Shown in pieces: positions 1 to 8,396 of a stretch of DNA of 64,000 nucleotides; positions within the stretch are counted from its first letter, which is position 1; each line of letters begins with the position of its first letter. A program made the position numbers and the translations under genes. A model generated the notes under the pieces. That model made no database searches. It had not been told where the DNA came from and saw only the letters and a list, made by a program, of their open reading frames with translations. The stretch is from Chryseotalea sanaruensis (GTDB lineage: Bacteria > Bacteroidota > Bacteroidia > Cytophagales > Cyclobacteriaceae): NCBI RefSeq assembly GCF_003990915.1, contig NZ_BHXQ01000005.1:310001-374000 (forward strand), read 5' to 3'.

Positions 1-226
1 CAACAGGTCTGGCGTAAATACCACCAATCAGGTTGCCTTTGGCTGTCCAGTTAATCATGCCAAAGGCAAAATACAGTGCACCCATTAATTGAAGTAGCAC
101 ACTTTGTAGAGGTGTGCTACTTTCTATTTGCATTTGCATTAATACTTCTTCTGGCAAAAAAGACAAACTTATGCCAGTACCGATTAGTAAAATTGCACTG
201 GTCTGCATGATTAATTTCGTATTCAT
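1..226 (-). CDS. Partial small membrane protein (N-terminal 75 residues)
   Basis: This reading frame starts with ATG at 226 and runs off the left edge of the window, so only the N-terminal part is seen. The visible protein has a hydrophobic helix at about residues 5-23 and a second at about 45-63 (motif LYFAFGMINW), so it is an inner-membrane protein. It starts only 22 bp after the stop of the secreted-protein gene that precedes it on the same strand, which suggests cotranscription. I do not recognise the family and give no function. Confidence 0.6.
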   Translation of the reverse strand, partial: MNTKLIMQTSAILLIGTGISLSFLPEEVLMQMQIESSTPLQSVLLQLMGALYFAFGMINWTAKGNLIGGIYARPV

Positions 227-248
227 GCCTGAAGTTACAAAGAGTGGA

Positions 249-998
249 TTACATATTAGTAGCTAATTTAACCTTGTAACGTGTACCCATTCCAAAGTCT
301 TCATCCATTTTAATAATCTCTCTGCTTTTTTTGCTGATATAGAAAACTGCATACGATTTAGCATTATAATCAATACGTAGTTTCCAACAGTCAATTTGTT
401 TGCCATCAATTGTATTTAACTTTTCAGACCCTGTAACTTTATACTCATAAAATTGTGGATTGCTTCTTCCACCAGGATGATAATAATTAATGGCAAAACG
501 CTTCCCTTCCTTCAAATCCAGTATTGTAAAGGTTTCTAAATCTAATTCCCAGTTAAGTGGTTTTTTTGTGATCAGTTCGAAGGTTGCTTTTTTATTGTTT
601 GCGACTGAGTCGGAGCCTTTTATTTTATTATCATAAAAATCAAAAGCTTCAATGCCTGTTCTTTTTGAGATGGTTTTGTGGTAAGTGGGTAAGTAGTTTT
701 CTTTGTCCACCAAAGAATACACGTACCGATAGTCAGTACTATCAGCGCCATACCAATGCTGTACTACTTCAATGTGGTCTTTCCCATTTACTTGTCTAAC
801 TGAGACTTTCCGATCCCACACAAATGTTTTACTTTGTTTAGGCATTTGTTTAAATTTAATAAACACCAGGTACTGGCTTGTGCCTTGTTTTAGTGAAGCA
901 TCTATTAACTTTTTCGGAATAGCATAAATGGTATCAACTTGCGCTTTCAGTGTTGAAAAGAAAAGTGTCAGGCTTAGTGTAAGGATAAATTTTGTCAT
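249..998 (-). CDS. Secreted hypothetical protein, possibly DUF3108-like
   Basis: A 249-residue protein with a signal peptide at residues 1-19, cleaved at Ala-Gln (TLKAQ), so it is exported to the periplasm or outer membrane face. The rest is beta-rich, with no catalytic motif I can name. The C-terminal half (lines such as DGKQIDCWKLRIDY and VFYISKKSREIIKMD) resembles the beta-strand pattern of DUF3108-type periplasmic proteins, but this is a weak, by-eye similarity. It is followed closely on the same strand by a small membrane protein gene. Confidence 0.65.
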   Translation of the reverse strand: MTKFILTLSLTLFFSTLKAQVDTIYAIPKKLIDASLKQGTSQYLVFIKFKQMPKQSKTFVWDRKVSVRQVNGKDHIEVVQHWYGADSTDYRYVYSLVDKENYLPTYHKTISKRTGIEAFDFYDNKIKGSDSVANNKKATFELITKKPLNWELDLETFTILDLKEGKRFAINYYHPGGRSNPQFYEYKVTGSEKLNTIDGKQIDCWKLRIDYNAKSYAVFYISKKSREIIKMDEDFGMGTRYKVKLATNM

Positions 999-1195
999 AG
1001 CTTTTTTATAGATAGGTACGACTGCTTTAGCTTTCTGTTTACAATAATCAATAGATACCGAAATGAAATCATCGGATTATGATAATTAATCAATAAGATC
1101 AGTCTGTTGTATGAATCTTATATTCTGTTGATCCGTTGGACTGATTGATTGAAACTTTACAGCAATTCATCAGCTTTTCTCTATATTAACCCTGC

Positions 1196-2221
1196 ATGAA
1201 AACATCTTTTTTCTCGAGGCATCGTATGTTGATGCTGCATCTATCTTTTTGGCTCGCTTATTTCACCTACAGCATTTACGACCTGCAGGCCTATCTCGGT
1301 CTGATTAAGGGAGCTGGGTATATTTCTCTTCGGCTGATCTTTCTGTTGCTGGCCAGCTACCTGCATTATTTTTTGGTGTTGCCTATTTGGTTAACAGAAA
1401 AGAAGATATGGAAGTATATAGGCTTGGTAACATTATTAACTATCGGAATAGTTAGCTTAAGAATTTTTGCTGAGAATATGATTCTTCCACACATTGTGAA
1501 AAATGAAGCCTACTATCAGACAATAAAACTGAGTCGGATAATCAGTACTTGCTGGGATACAATGGTATTCATGATGTTTACCGGGATGATTCGTTTCACT
1601 GTTGATCGTTTTGATTTTGAGTCGAGACAGAAACAGTTAGAGAATGAAAAGTTAGTAGCCGAACTGAATTATCTTAAGGCACAGATTAATCCTCATTTTT
1701 TATTTAACACTTTGCATAATTTAAATTACCTGGTGTATGCCGGTTCAGCCAAAGCAACTGAGGTAATCATTAAGCTGTCGAATATTATGCGTTACATGAT
1801 TTACGAAGCGAATAAAACGGAAGTTCCATTGAAACACGAGGTTAATTATCTCTATGATTATATTCACCTGGAGTCAATCAGACTCAGTCAGGTTTTAAAT
1901 CTTACTTTTGAAAAAGAAGGAGATATTGATAACGTGAACATTGCACCTCTTACACTCATTACCTTATTGGAAAATGCTTTTAAGCATGGTATTCGGGATA
2001 CGGAACAGGATTGCTGGATAAAACTGAAACTGAAAATTGAAAAGGGTGTGATTTACTATGAAGTAGCTAACCGCATACTTGCCTCTGATCCCACGCGACA
2101 GGCTTCAGGCTTTGGGTTAGAGAATTTGCGTAGACGTTTAGAATTAGGCTACCCTAATCGACACAGCTTGCAAATCACCAAACAAAATGAAGTGTATACC
2201 GTTCAATTACAATTGAGATAA
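1196..2221 (+). CDS. LytS-type sensor histidine kinase
   Basis: A 341-residue membrane kinase of the His_kinase (LytS/YehU) family. Residues 1-135 hold about four transmembrane helices with no periplasmic sensor domain. They are followed by a short coiled coil (ESRQKQLENEKLVAELNYL) and the family signature QINPHFLFNTLHNL, in which His167 is the predicted phosphorylation site. The C-terminal ATPase domain has the N-box NAFKHGI and the glycine box GFGLENL. It stops one base before the start of the LytTR regulator gene, so the two are translationally linked and form one two-component system. The signal it senses cannot be read from the sequence. Confidence 0.93.
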   Translation: MKTSFFSRHRMLMLHLSFWLAYFTYSIYDLQAYLGLIKGAGYISLRLIFLLLASYLHYFLVLPIWLTEKKIWKYIGLVTLLTIGIVSLRIFAENMILPHIVKNEAYYQTIKLSRIISTCWDTMVFMMFTGMIRFTVDRFDFESRQKQLENEKLVAELNYLKAQINPHFLFNTLHNLNYLVYAGSAKATEVIIKLSNIMRYMIYEANKTEVPLKHEVNYLYDYIHLESIRLSQVLNLTFEKEGDIDNVNIAPLTLITLLENAFKHGIRDTEQDCWIKLKLKIEKGVIYYEVANRILASDPTRQASGFGLENLRRRLELGYPNRHSLQITKQNEVYTVQLQLR

Positions 2222-2222
2222 T

Positions 2223-2915
2223 ATGATTCGCTGCCTGATTGTAGATGATGAGCCTTATGCTCGTAAACTTTTAGAGGAGTTTATTCAGAATACAGAAGAG
2301 TTAACCTTAATTGCTTCGGCTAACAATGCGATGGAGGCCCGTGCAATACTGACCAGGCAAAAAATTGATCTTGTTTTTTTAGATATTCAAATGCCTGAGT
2401 TAACGGGCATAGATTTTCTAAAATCGAGTACTCGGATACCCTTAGTTGTTTTTACTACTGCTTATGCAGAATATGCCTTGCAAGGTTTTGAATATGACGC
2501 TGTTGATTATCTGTTAAAACCTTTTGATTTTAATCGGTTCTTAAAGGCAGTGAATAAAATTACTGAACGATTTCAGATAAAGAAGCCACATGTTGCATCA
2601 ACTTCAGCTAACGAAAAGGATTATATTTTTGTAAAAGACGGTACACGTTTGGTTAAAATTGATTTGAGTAGTCTACTTTATATTAAAGGTTCACGCGAGT
2701 ATGTAACTTTTGTAACAAAGACTAGTAAAACGATGACCCTGATGTCGATGAAACAGTTGGAGCAAGAACTGAAGGATGATTTTGTCCGCATCCACAATTC
2801 TTTCATTATCCGACTTGGGGCTGTTGATGAAATTACTAAAGATGAAGTAATTATTAATAGAGAAGCGCTGCCGATCGGGGCCACCTACAAGAAGTATTTG
2901 TTGCAGAAACTGTAG
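2223..2915 (+). CDS. LytTR-family response regulator
   Basis: A 230-residue DNA-binding response regulator. Residues 1-118 are a CheY-like receiver with the acidic pair near the N terminus (VDDEP), phospho-acceptor Asp54 in FLDIQMP, a conserved Thr in FTTAYAEYA and Lys in LLKPF. Residues about 135-230 are a LytTR DNA-binding domain (DYIFVKDGTRLVKID and the strand-rich HNSFII region). It is the cognate partner of the LytS-type kinase directly upstream; the pair is a normal Bacteroidota arrangement. The target genes are not evident. Confidence 0.94.
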   Translation: MIRCLIVDDEPYARKLLEEFIQNTEELTLIASANNAMEARAILTRQKIDLVFLDIQMPELTGIDFLKSSTRIPLVVFTTAYAEYALQGFEYDAVDYLLKPFDFNRFLKAVNKITERFQIKKPHVASTSANEKDYIFVKDGTRLVKIDLSSLLYIKGSREYVTFVTKTSKTMTLMSMKQLEQELKDDFVRIHNSFIIRLGAVDEITKDEVIINREALPIGATYKKYLLQKL

Positions 2916-2958
2916 AAATAACTTTTTCTAGTATTTCTTAGCTTCTCTTTAGCTTTTT

Positions 2959-3579
2959 TTAACCCACCAAAATCTTCCCGGTCTCCTGCAATTCATCCAT
3001 CACTATCGTATGTGGCCTGTCATGATAAACTTTTACATTAACCTGTGCTCCCATTTTCTCCATCAGTTTTTTTGAATCTTCGCTGCGTGTTATGGGAACA
3101 TGCGGATCATTCTGACTATTGGCAATGAATACTTTAGTGCCAGCGAAATCACCTTGGTAATGTTCAGGATAAATTTTGTCGCCAATTAAACCACCCGTAA
3201 GGGCGAACACCCCACCCCAACGTTGAGCGTTACGTGTGGCGAACTCCAAAGTAAGGCAAGCACCTTGCGAAAAACCACCGATGTAGATGTGTTCTGCTGG
3301 AATACCTGCCGCTTGAATATCCTCAACAATGCTTTTTACATAAGCCAAAGCACTGCTGAACCAAGGCTCGTTTTGTTGTATGGGCGCTAAAAAGCTCAAT
3401 GGATACCATGAGTTGTTGGTCGCTTGTGGCGCAACAATGTAAAAATCATTTACGGGCAAGTGTTCACGAAGCGTTAAAATATCTTCTGCGCTTCCGCCTC
3501 TGCCGTGCAGTAAGATCAAGGCTTTCTTTGCCTGACTCAACGGTAAGCCTGCTTCTATTATTTTTTTTACGTGTGTCAT
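2959..3579 (-). CDS. Phospholipase/carboxylesterase-family hydrolase (MhqD-like)
   Basis: A 206-residue cytoplasmic alpha/beta hydrolase of the phospholipase/carboxylesterase family. The visible triad is Ser104 in GGFSQG, Asp158 in NSQNDPH and His190 in DRPHTI; the oxyanion region is LLHGRGG. Its ATG overlaps the stop codon of the upstream ring-cleaving dioxygenase by one base (TAATG), so the pair is translationally coupled. In Bacillus subtilis the mhqNOD operon pairs the same three families (nitroreductase, ring-cleaving dioxygenase, hydrolase) in the response to quinones and other electrophiles; by that comparison this is an MhqD counterpart. The substrate is not known. Confidence 0.9.
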   Translation of the reverse strand: MTHVKKIIEAGLPLSQAKKALILLHGRGGSAEDILTLREHLPVNDFYIVAPQATNNSWYPLSFLAPIQQNEPWFSSALAYVKSIVEDIQAAGIPAEHIYIGGFSQGACLTLEFATRNAQRWGGVFALTGGLIGDKIYPEHYQGDFAGTKVFIANSQNDPHVPITRSEDSKKLMEKMGAQVNVKVYHDRPHTIVMDELQETGKILVG

Positions 3580-4538
3580 TAGTCCATGAATTTATCCGTA
3601 TTCACTTTGATAGGCTGTAAGCCTTTTTCAATGGCTGTACGTGATGCTTCTTGCCATGGTGGTAATTTTAAAGCTTCACCTAAGTGTGCAGGGTGCTCAT
3701 CAATAGCGAAACCTGGTGGATTAGTTGCTACTTCAAAAAGAATTCCACCCGGTTCTCGGAAATAAATGCTGTGAAAATATTGTCTGTCTAGTACAGGGGT
3801 AACGTTGTAACCTTTCGATAATAATTTCTCGCGCACTTCTAATTGAGAAGTATCATCCGCTGTAGCAAAAGCGAGGTGATGAATGGTCCCGCTACCTCCT
3901 ACACCACGATCGCTTTCAGGCGTGTTGACAATATCAACAAAGTCACCTGCTACTCCACTTGCCGATAGGCGAAAGCGATTTCCTTTTTCTTTAAGTAATT
4001 GATGATCCATGCCATGTAGCAGCAGTGCGGCTGTTCTTTCATAACCCTCTTCCGAAAGTGTTACCCCATGAAATCCTTTCACAGCATGTTCAATCGGGAT
4101 TTGTCCGTAGGTAAAACCAGGACGGTTATCGTCTTTGTTAAAAACCAACTCTAAACCAAGACCATGTACATCTTCAAAATAAATGAAGAGTTCGTCATCG
4201 AATCTTTGTTGTGGTGCCTTATGTTGTATGTTAAATTTTTTGAGACGCTTTAGCCAATAGTCAAGGCTTTTATCCGATACGGAAAAAGAAGTAGCCGTCA
4301 TCTGGCCTTTACCATGCCTGCCTTTCATCATGCCTTGAAAAGGGAAGAATGTCATTATGGTACCAGGACTACCGGTTTCATTTCCATAATATAAGTGGTA
4401 CACATCAGGTGCATCGAAATTCACCGTCTTCTTCACCATTCGTAAGCCCAAAATGCCCGAGTAAAAATCCACATTCTCTTGGGCATCATCGCCTAATGCT
4501 GTAACGTGGTGAATGCCATTGATTAATTGATTCTGCAT
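3579..4538 (-). CDS. VOC-type ring-cleaving dioxygenase (MhqO-like)
   Basis: A 319-residue protein with two vicinal-oxygen-chelate halves, each made of paired beta-alpha-beta-beta-beta modules. Candidate metal ligands are His10/His11 (NGIHHVTALG), His220/His221 (GTIHHLAFA) and Glu269 (GGILFEV), as in the ring-cleaving dioxygenase/glyoxalase family that includes MhqO. Its probable role is breakdown or tolerance of quinone-like electrophiles. It is the first gene of a two-gene unit with the MhqD-like hydrolase and is divergent from the exported pirin gene, with a 12-bp palindrome in the shared promoter region that could control both directions. Confidence 0.88.
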   Translation of the reverse strand: MQNQLINGIHHVTALGDDAQENVDFYSGILGLRMVKKTVNFDAPDVYHLYYGNETGSPGTIMTFFPFQGMMKGRHGKGQMTATSFSVSDKSLDYWLKRLKKFNIQHKAPQQRFDDELFIYFEDVHGLGLELVFNKDDNRPGFTYGQIPIEHAVKGFHGVTLSEEGYERTAALLLHGMDHQLLKEKGNRFRLSASGVAGDFVDIVNTPESDRGVGGSGTIHHLAFATADDTSQLEVREKLLSKGYNVTPVLDRQYFHSIYFREPGGILFEVATNPPGFAIDEHPAHLGEALKLPPWQEASRTAIEKGLQPIKVNTDKFMD

Positions 4539-4634
4539 AAAATCTCTTCTTTATATGAGTAATTCGAACTTTTTGAAGTAAAAAGGACCAATTAATGTGC
4601 TAATGTCAGTATAAACGTTGTAAGATAAAAATAG

Positions 4635-4663
4635 TTGTATATACAATAATTGTTGTAACTTTA
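4635..4663. promoter_or_regulatory. Palindrome and possible promoter between MhqO-like gene and pirin
   Basis: The 161-bp divergent intergenic region contains the perfect 12-bp palindrome TTGTATATACAA at 4635-4646, of the general type bound by MarR/TetR-like repressors. On the plus strand its TTG lies 18 bp before TAACTTTA (4656-4663), which is one base from the Bacteroidota -7 element TAnnTTTG. A repressor bound here would overlap the -33 element. No MarR gene lies next to it, so the regulator is unknown. This is inference from motif shape only. Confidence 0.4.
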
Positions 4664-4699
4664 ATTAGCAGTTCGCGTGTAATAGATCAGTTATAACCT

Positions 4700-5491
4700 A
4701 TGAAAACTTATAAAAACAGCATTTTGATGCTTTTGTTAATGGCTACCGCAATGGTTTCAAATGCACAAAAAACAAAAACCATGAAAACAGTATATCATAA
4801 AGCCGATACCCGAGGCCATGCTTACCACGGGTGGCTAGACGCACATCATACTTTTAGTTTTGCTAATTACTACGATCCGCTCCGCATACAATTTGGTGCC
4901 TTGCGTGTATTAAACGATGATATTGTGCAGGGTGGAAAAGGCTTTGGTCAGCATCCACATGATAATATGGAGATCATCACCATCCCTTTGCGCGGTGCAC
5001 TAGAACATAAAGACAATTCAGGAGGACACGGAATTATTAAAGCAGGAGAGGTGCAGGTAATGAGTGCCGGTTCGGGAGTGCAACACAGTGAAGTAAATGC
5101 ATCATCAACTGAAGAAGTAAATCTTTTACAAATCTGGGTTTTCCCGCGACAAAAAAATGTTCAACCCCGCTATGATCAAAAGCAATTCTCAATAGAAGGC
5201 CGCTTGAATAAATGGCAAACCATTGTTTCGCCTGCTAAAGATACTGAGGCGCTGTGGGTAAATCAGGACACCTGGTTTTCACTTGGAAAATTTGCCAAAG
5301 GTTTAAGCAAAGATTATGTACTCAATAAAGAAGGCAATGGTGTTTATGTTTTTGTGATTGAAGGTGATGTAAGTGTTAACGGACAAAAATTGAATAAGCG
5401 TGATGGACTGGGCGTTTGGGATTTAGATAAACTTACACTTGTAGCCGATAACGATGCTGAAGTTTTGCTTATGGAAGTGCCGATGAAATAG
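4700..5491 (+). CDS. Pirin-family protein (YhhW type) with an N-terminal signal peptide
   Basis: A 263-residue pirin. The cupin core begins at about residue 28 and carries the metal ligand pattern His85, His87 (GQHPHDNMEII), His129 and Glu131 (GVQHSE). Similar proteins include E. coli YhhW, a quercetin 2,3-dioxygenase. Unlike YhhW, about 27 residues precede the core and form a good signal peptide (hydrophobic stretch, then SNAQ), which would export the enzyme. A second ATG at 4781 (Met28) would give a cytoplasmic protein of normal pirin length, so the exported form depends on which start is used. It is followed by a second pirin gene. Confidence 0.88.
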   Translation: MKTYKNSILMLLLMATAMVSNAQKTKTMKTVYHKADTRGHAYHGWLDAHHTFSFANYYDPLRIQFGALRVLNDDIVQGGKGFGQHPHDNMEIITIPLRGALEHKDNSGGHGIIKAGEVQVMSAGSGVQHSEVNASSTEEVNLLQIWVFPRQKNVQPRYDQKQFSIEGRLNKWQTIVSPAKDTEALWVNQDTWFSLGKFAKGLSKDYVLNKEGNGVYVFVIEGDVSVNGQKLNKRDGLGVWDLDKLTLVADNDAEVLLMEVPMK

Positions 5492-5596
5492 GTAAGAATT
5501 TCAAATCTAAAATTTCAAATTTTATCAAAAACGGTTAGGCGTATGAACAAACAAAACATAAAACGTTTGCTGTGGAGGCGAACTATAAATTAAATT

Positions 5597-6466
5597 ATGA
5601 AAACAAGATCTGTCTCTCATTTATTATATGCTCACCCCATGGATATGGGAGGCTTGCCCATTAGGCAACCCTTACCTACACAACAGGTTCAGCAGGTAGA
5701 TCCATTTTTATTATTACACCATGCCAACATAAAAGTACCTGTGCATCGTTCACCGTTGCATAGCGGTGTAGACCCACACCCTCATAGGGGTTTTTCTCCA
5801 GTCACTTTTGTTTTTGAAGGTGGTGTGCACCACCGCGATAGTCGTGGTAATAATAGTGTTGTTTATGCGGGAGGTGCCCAATGGATGAATGCCGGCATGG
5901 GTATTATTCACAGCGAAAGACCAGCACCAGACATTCATGAAATTGGTGGCAAACAAGAAATTATTCAGTTATGGATTAACACACCAGCAAAGCATAAAAT
6001 GGATCAACCTTCCTATTTTCCTGTACAAGCGGATGAAGTGCCGGGTTTTCTTTCCACTGATGAATTGATAAAGACAAATGTTTTTGCAGGTGAACTACAT
6101 GGTGTAAAAGGAAAGGTAAATACACTGAGTCCTGTTAATGCGGCCACTGTGTATGCAAAAAAGGGGGGACACATGGCCTATCAGTTGCCCGAAGATCATG
6201 CTGTGTTGTTATACCTGTTAGATGGTAAAATAACATTGGATGGTTATGGTTTAGCAGAAGGCTTGCACTTGGTTTATTTTAAACAAGATGGAGAAGGCAT
6301 CAGCTTCGAGGCCAATGAAGATACACGTTTGCTTTTATTGAGTGGTGCGCCATTGAATGAACCGGTAGTTTCGCACGGTCCTTTTGTAATGAATAATCAA
6401 ACACAAATTATGGAAGCCATGCGTGATTATCAGATGGGGAAGATGGGGATATTGGTGGAGGAATAG
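5597..6466 (+). CDS. Pirin-family protein, two-domain bicupin
   Basis: A 289-residue cytoplasmic pirin with both the N-terminal cupin and the C-terminal pirin domain. Metal ligands are visible as His61, His63 (PHPHRGF), His105 and Glu107 (GIIHSERP), with the same spacing as in the neighbouring pirin. Pirins of this type bind iron and can act as quercetinases or as redox-sensitive partners of other proteins; which applies here cannot be told. It lies 105 bp after the first pirin in the same direction and is probably in the same transcription unit, beside nitroreductase and OsmC genes that suggest a redox or electrophile response. Confidence 0.92.
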   Translation: MKTRSVSHLLYAHPMDMGGLPIRQPLPTQQVQQVDPFLLLHHANIKVPVHRSPLHSGVDPHPHRGFSPVTFVFEGGVHHRDSRGNNSVVYAGGAQWMNAGMGIIHSERPAPDIHEIGGKQEIIQLWINTPAKHKMDQPSYFPVQADEVPGFLSTDELIKTNVFAGELHGVKGKVNTLSPVNAATVYAKKGGHMAYQLPEDHAVLLYLLDGKITLDGYGLAEGLHLVYFKQDGEGISFEANEDTRLLLLSGAPLNEPVVSHGPFVMNNQTQIMEAMRDYQMGKMGILVEE

Positions 6467-6472
6467 TTCTAA

Positions 6473-6512
6473 TTCTAGCCCCTAGCTTCTAGCCTCTAGC
6501 TTCGAGTTTCTA
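6473..6512. repeat. Short CTAGC-rich direct repeat between genes
   Basis: The 57-bp gap between the second pirin and the DUF6069 gene consists of degenerate copies of a CTAGCTTCTAG-like word repeated about every 8-11 bases. Its function is unknown; it looks like a simple-sequence spacer. Confidence 0.4.
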
Positions 6513-6523
6513 AATTCTAAATT

Positions 6524-6922
6524 ATGTCAAACAATCAATTAACCTTAACCAAAGCCTTAAAGGCTGGATTAATAGCCGGAATTATTGGAGCCGGTATTAA
6601 TAATGTATGGAGCTTAATAGCCAGTGCATTGGGCGCTACAATCCCTGCAGGATTTTTTATGGCAGTAACTATTTCATCAATACTACCTGTATTAATCGGT
6701 GCATTCCTGTTTTTTGTTTTTGTGCGTTTTGTACCCAAAGGGAAGCTAATATGGCTAGTGCTAAGTATTGGTTTCACCTTATTTAGCTTCTATCCTGTGT
6801 TTACAACACCTCAGCTACCGGATGGCACAGTCCTGGATAGTACATTTCGGCTTTTAGCTGCGCCCATGCATGCTTTTTCAGGATTTTTAGCGATTTGGGG
6901 AATTCCAAGATGGAGCAAGTAA
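6524..6922 (+). CDS. DUF6069-like four-helix membrane protein
   Basis: A 132-residue integral membrane protein with four hydrophobic helices, at about residues 10-32, 42-66, 72-90 and 104-126. The pattern (KAGLIAGIIGAGINN at the start, then a TTPQLPDGT loop between helices 3 and 4) matches small Bacteroidota membrane proteins of the DUF6069 type as I remember them. It has no known function. It sits between a pirin and a nitroreductase in the same direction, which may only mean cotranscription. Confidence 0.7.
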   Translation: MSNNQLTLTKALKAGLIAGIIGAGINNVWSLIASALGATIPAGFFMAVTISSILPVLIGAFLFFVFVRFVPKGKLIWLVLSIGFTLFSFYPVFTTPQLPDGTVLDSTFRLLAAPMHAFSGFLAIWGIPRWSK

Positions 6923-6953
6923 ACCGAATGCACCTGAATATTGTTTGTAAGCG

Positions 6954-7550
6954 ATGATCAATGAATTAACAATGACTAAATCAGCCAATATTGAATTTAA
7001 AGTAGCCGACCTGATCAAACAAAGAAAAAGTTCGAGAGCCTTTTCTACGAAGTTGGTTGAGCAAGAGAAAATAAACTCCTTGTTTGAAGCTGCCCGTTGG
7101 TCAGCTTCAAGCATGAACGAGCAACCTTGGCAATATTTATTTGCTACCCGTGAACAAACGGAATTATGGAGTAAATTTTTCAGTGTATTAAATGAAGGTA
7201 ACAAGACGTGGGTTCAACATGTGCCCCTGCTGATTTTTAGTGTAACACGAAAAGTATTCAAACGCTTTAACTCACCCAATGCCTATACGCTTTATGATTT
7301 AGGTGCCGCTAACTCCTTATTATCTTTGCAGGCTGTTGACTTAGGTTTACAAGTGCGACAAATGGCAGGTTATGATCATCAAAAAGCCAGAGAAATTTTT
7401 AATGTGCCTGATGAATTTGAGTTAGGAGTGATGATGGCAGTTGGATATCCCGCACCGATTGAAGAGATGCCCGAAGAAATTCAGGCAAAAGAATTGACTG
7501 CCAGAGAACGCTTGTTGCAGGAACATTTCGTAAAAAATGGTATCTTTTAG
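6954..7550 (+). CDS. Nitroreductase-family protein (MhqN-like)
   Basis: A 198-residue flavoprotein of the nitroreductase family, expected to use FMN and NAD(P)H to reduce quinones or nitro compounds. Family features are the N-terminal RKSSRAF (FMN phosphate binding), AARWSASSMNEQPW and the C-terminal GVMMAVGYP glycine segment. ATG at 6954 is given; ATG at 6972 (Met7) is equally possible. Its stop (7548-7550) is one base from the start of the OsmC gene. With the dioxygenase and hydrolase at 3-4.5 kb it completes the set of families found in mhqNOD, although here they are split into opposite-strand units. Confidence 0.92.
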   Translation: MINELTMTKSANIEFKVADLIKQRKSSRAFSTKLVEQEKINSLFEAARWSASSMNEQPWQYLFATREQTELWSKFFSVLNEGNKTWVQHVPLLIFSVTRKVFKRFNSPNAYTLYDLGAANSLLSLQAVDLGLQVRQMAGYDHQKAREIFNVPDEFELGVMMAVGYPAPIEEMPEEIQAKELTARERLLQEHFVKNGIF

Positions 7551-7551
7551 G

Positions 7552-7953
7552 ATGGAAGAAAAAGTAGCAGTTGCCACCATTGGCCAAGAAATTTATAAGA
7601 CGGAATTAGTTGCTCGAACGCATACGATTGTTGCTGATGAACCGCTTGATGTCGGAGGAAAGGACTTGGGACCAAGACCGGGTGATTTCCTAAGAATGTC
7701 ACTAGCCTCTTGTACTGCCATTACTTTACGCATGTATGCCAACAGAAAAAACTTTGATGTACAAGAAATAAAAGTAACAGTAGCTTCGATAGATGTAGAA
7801 GGAGGCACTGGTTTTGAAACACTGGTCGAAGTAAAAGGCAAACTTGATGAGCAACAACATGAGCGTATGTTGCAGATTGCGAAACTCTGTCCAGTGCATA
7901 AGGTGTTAACCAACCCTATTAAAATCAGTACCAGTCTTGCGATGATTAGTTGA
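7552..7953 (+). CDS. OsmC-family peroxide-type protein
   Basis: A 133-residue protein of the OsmC/Ohr superfamily, a thiol-dependent peroxidase fold. The two conserved cysteines are Cys54 (SLASCTAIT) and Cys113 (AKLCPVHKV). A longer reading from 7537 adds five residues, but ATG at 7552 directly follows the nitroreductase stop and gives the usual family length. The family removes organic hydroperoxides or related electrophiles; this member is closer to the general OsmC (YhfA-like) group than to Ohr, so its substrate is open. It is part of the pirin-nitroreductase run. Confidence 0.9.
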   Translation: MEEKVAVATIGQEIYKTELVARTHTIVADEPLDVGGKDLGPRPGDFLRMSLASCTAITLRMYANRKNFDVQEIKVTVASIDVEGGTGFETLVEVKGKLDEQQHERMLQIAKLCPVHKVLTNPIKISTSLAMIS

Positions 7954-7961
7954 AATAATTA

Positions 7962-8396
7962 ATGGATAAGAGAAACATAATTAAAAAGTATAGCAATGGT
8001 GAGGTTACCATTGTTTGGAAACCTGGTGATTGTATCCATTCCACAATATGCTTTCGTGGTCTTGGTGAAGTATTTGATCCACAAAAACGCCCTTGGGTTA
8101 CACCCGAACACAGTACCACAGAAAAAATAGTAGCGCAAATCAAAAAGTGTCCAAGTGGAGCGCTTAGTTATTATATGAATAGCGACACTGAACAAACACA
8201 GGTGGAGGTGAAATCAGAAACCATTGTTGAGACCAGCCCTAATGGACCACTATTGGTTTATGGAAATGTAGTAATAAAAGACAAAGAGGGTATTCTGACT
8301 AAAAAGAATAATGTAACTGCTTTCTGCAGGTGTGGAGCTTCATCTAATAAACCCTATTGTGATGGTTCGCACAAGAGAATAAACTTTGTCGATTAA
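7962..8396 (+). CDS. Fusion of YjdI-type (4Fe-4S) domain and CDGSH iron-sulfur domain
   Basis: A 144-residue protein made of two small iron-sulfur modules. Residues 1-72 match the YjdI/Fer4_19 family with cysteines at 24, 30 and 63 (CIHSTIC, KKCPSGAL). Residues about 95-140 are a CDGSH (mitoNEET-type) domain with the full ligand set Cys122, Cys124, Cys133 and His137 (FCRCGASSNKPYCDGSH), which binds a 2Fe-2S cluster. The two are separate genes in E. coli-type organisms; here they are fused. It follows OsmC by 8 bp. Its likely role is electron transfer or redox sensing. Its stop codon overlaps the stop of the convergent kinase gene. Confidence 0.9.
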   Translation: MDKRNIIKKYSNGEVTIVWKPGDCIHSTICFRGLGEVFDPQKRPWVTPEHSTTEKIVAQIKKCPSGALSYYMNSDTEQTQVEVKSETIVETSPNGPLLVYGNVVIKDKEGILTKKNNVTAFCRCGASSNKPYCDGSHKRINFVD

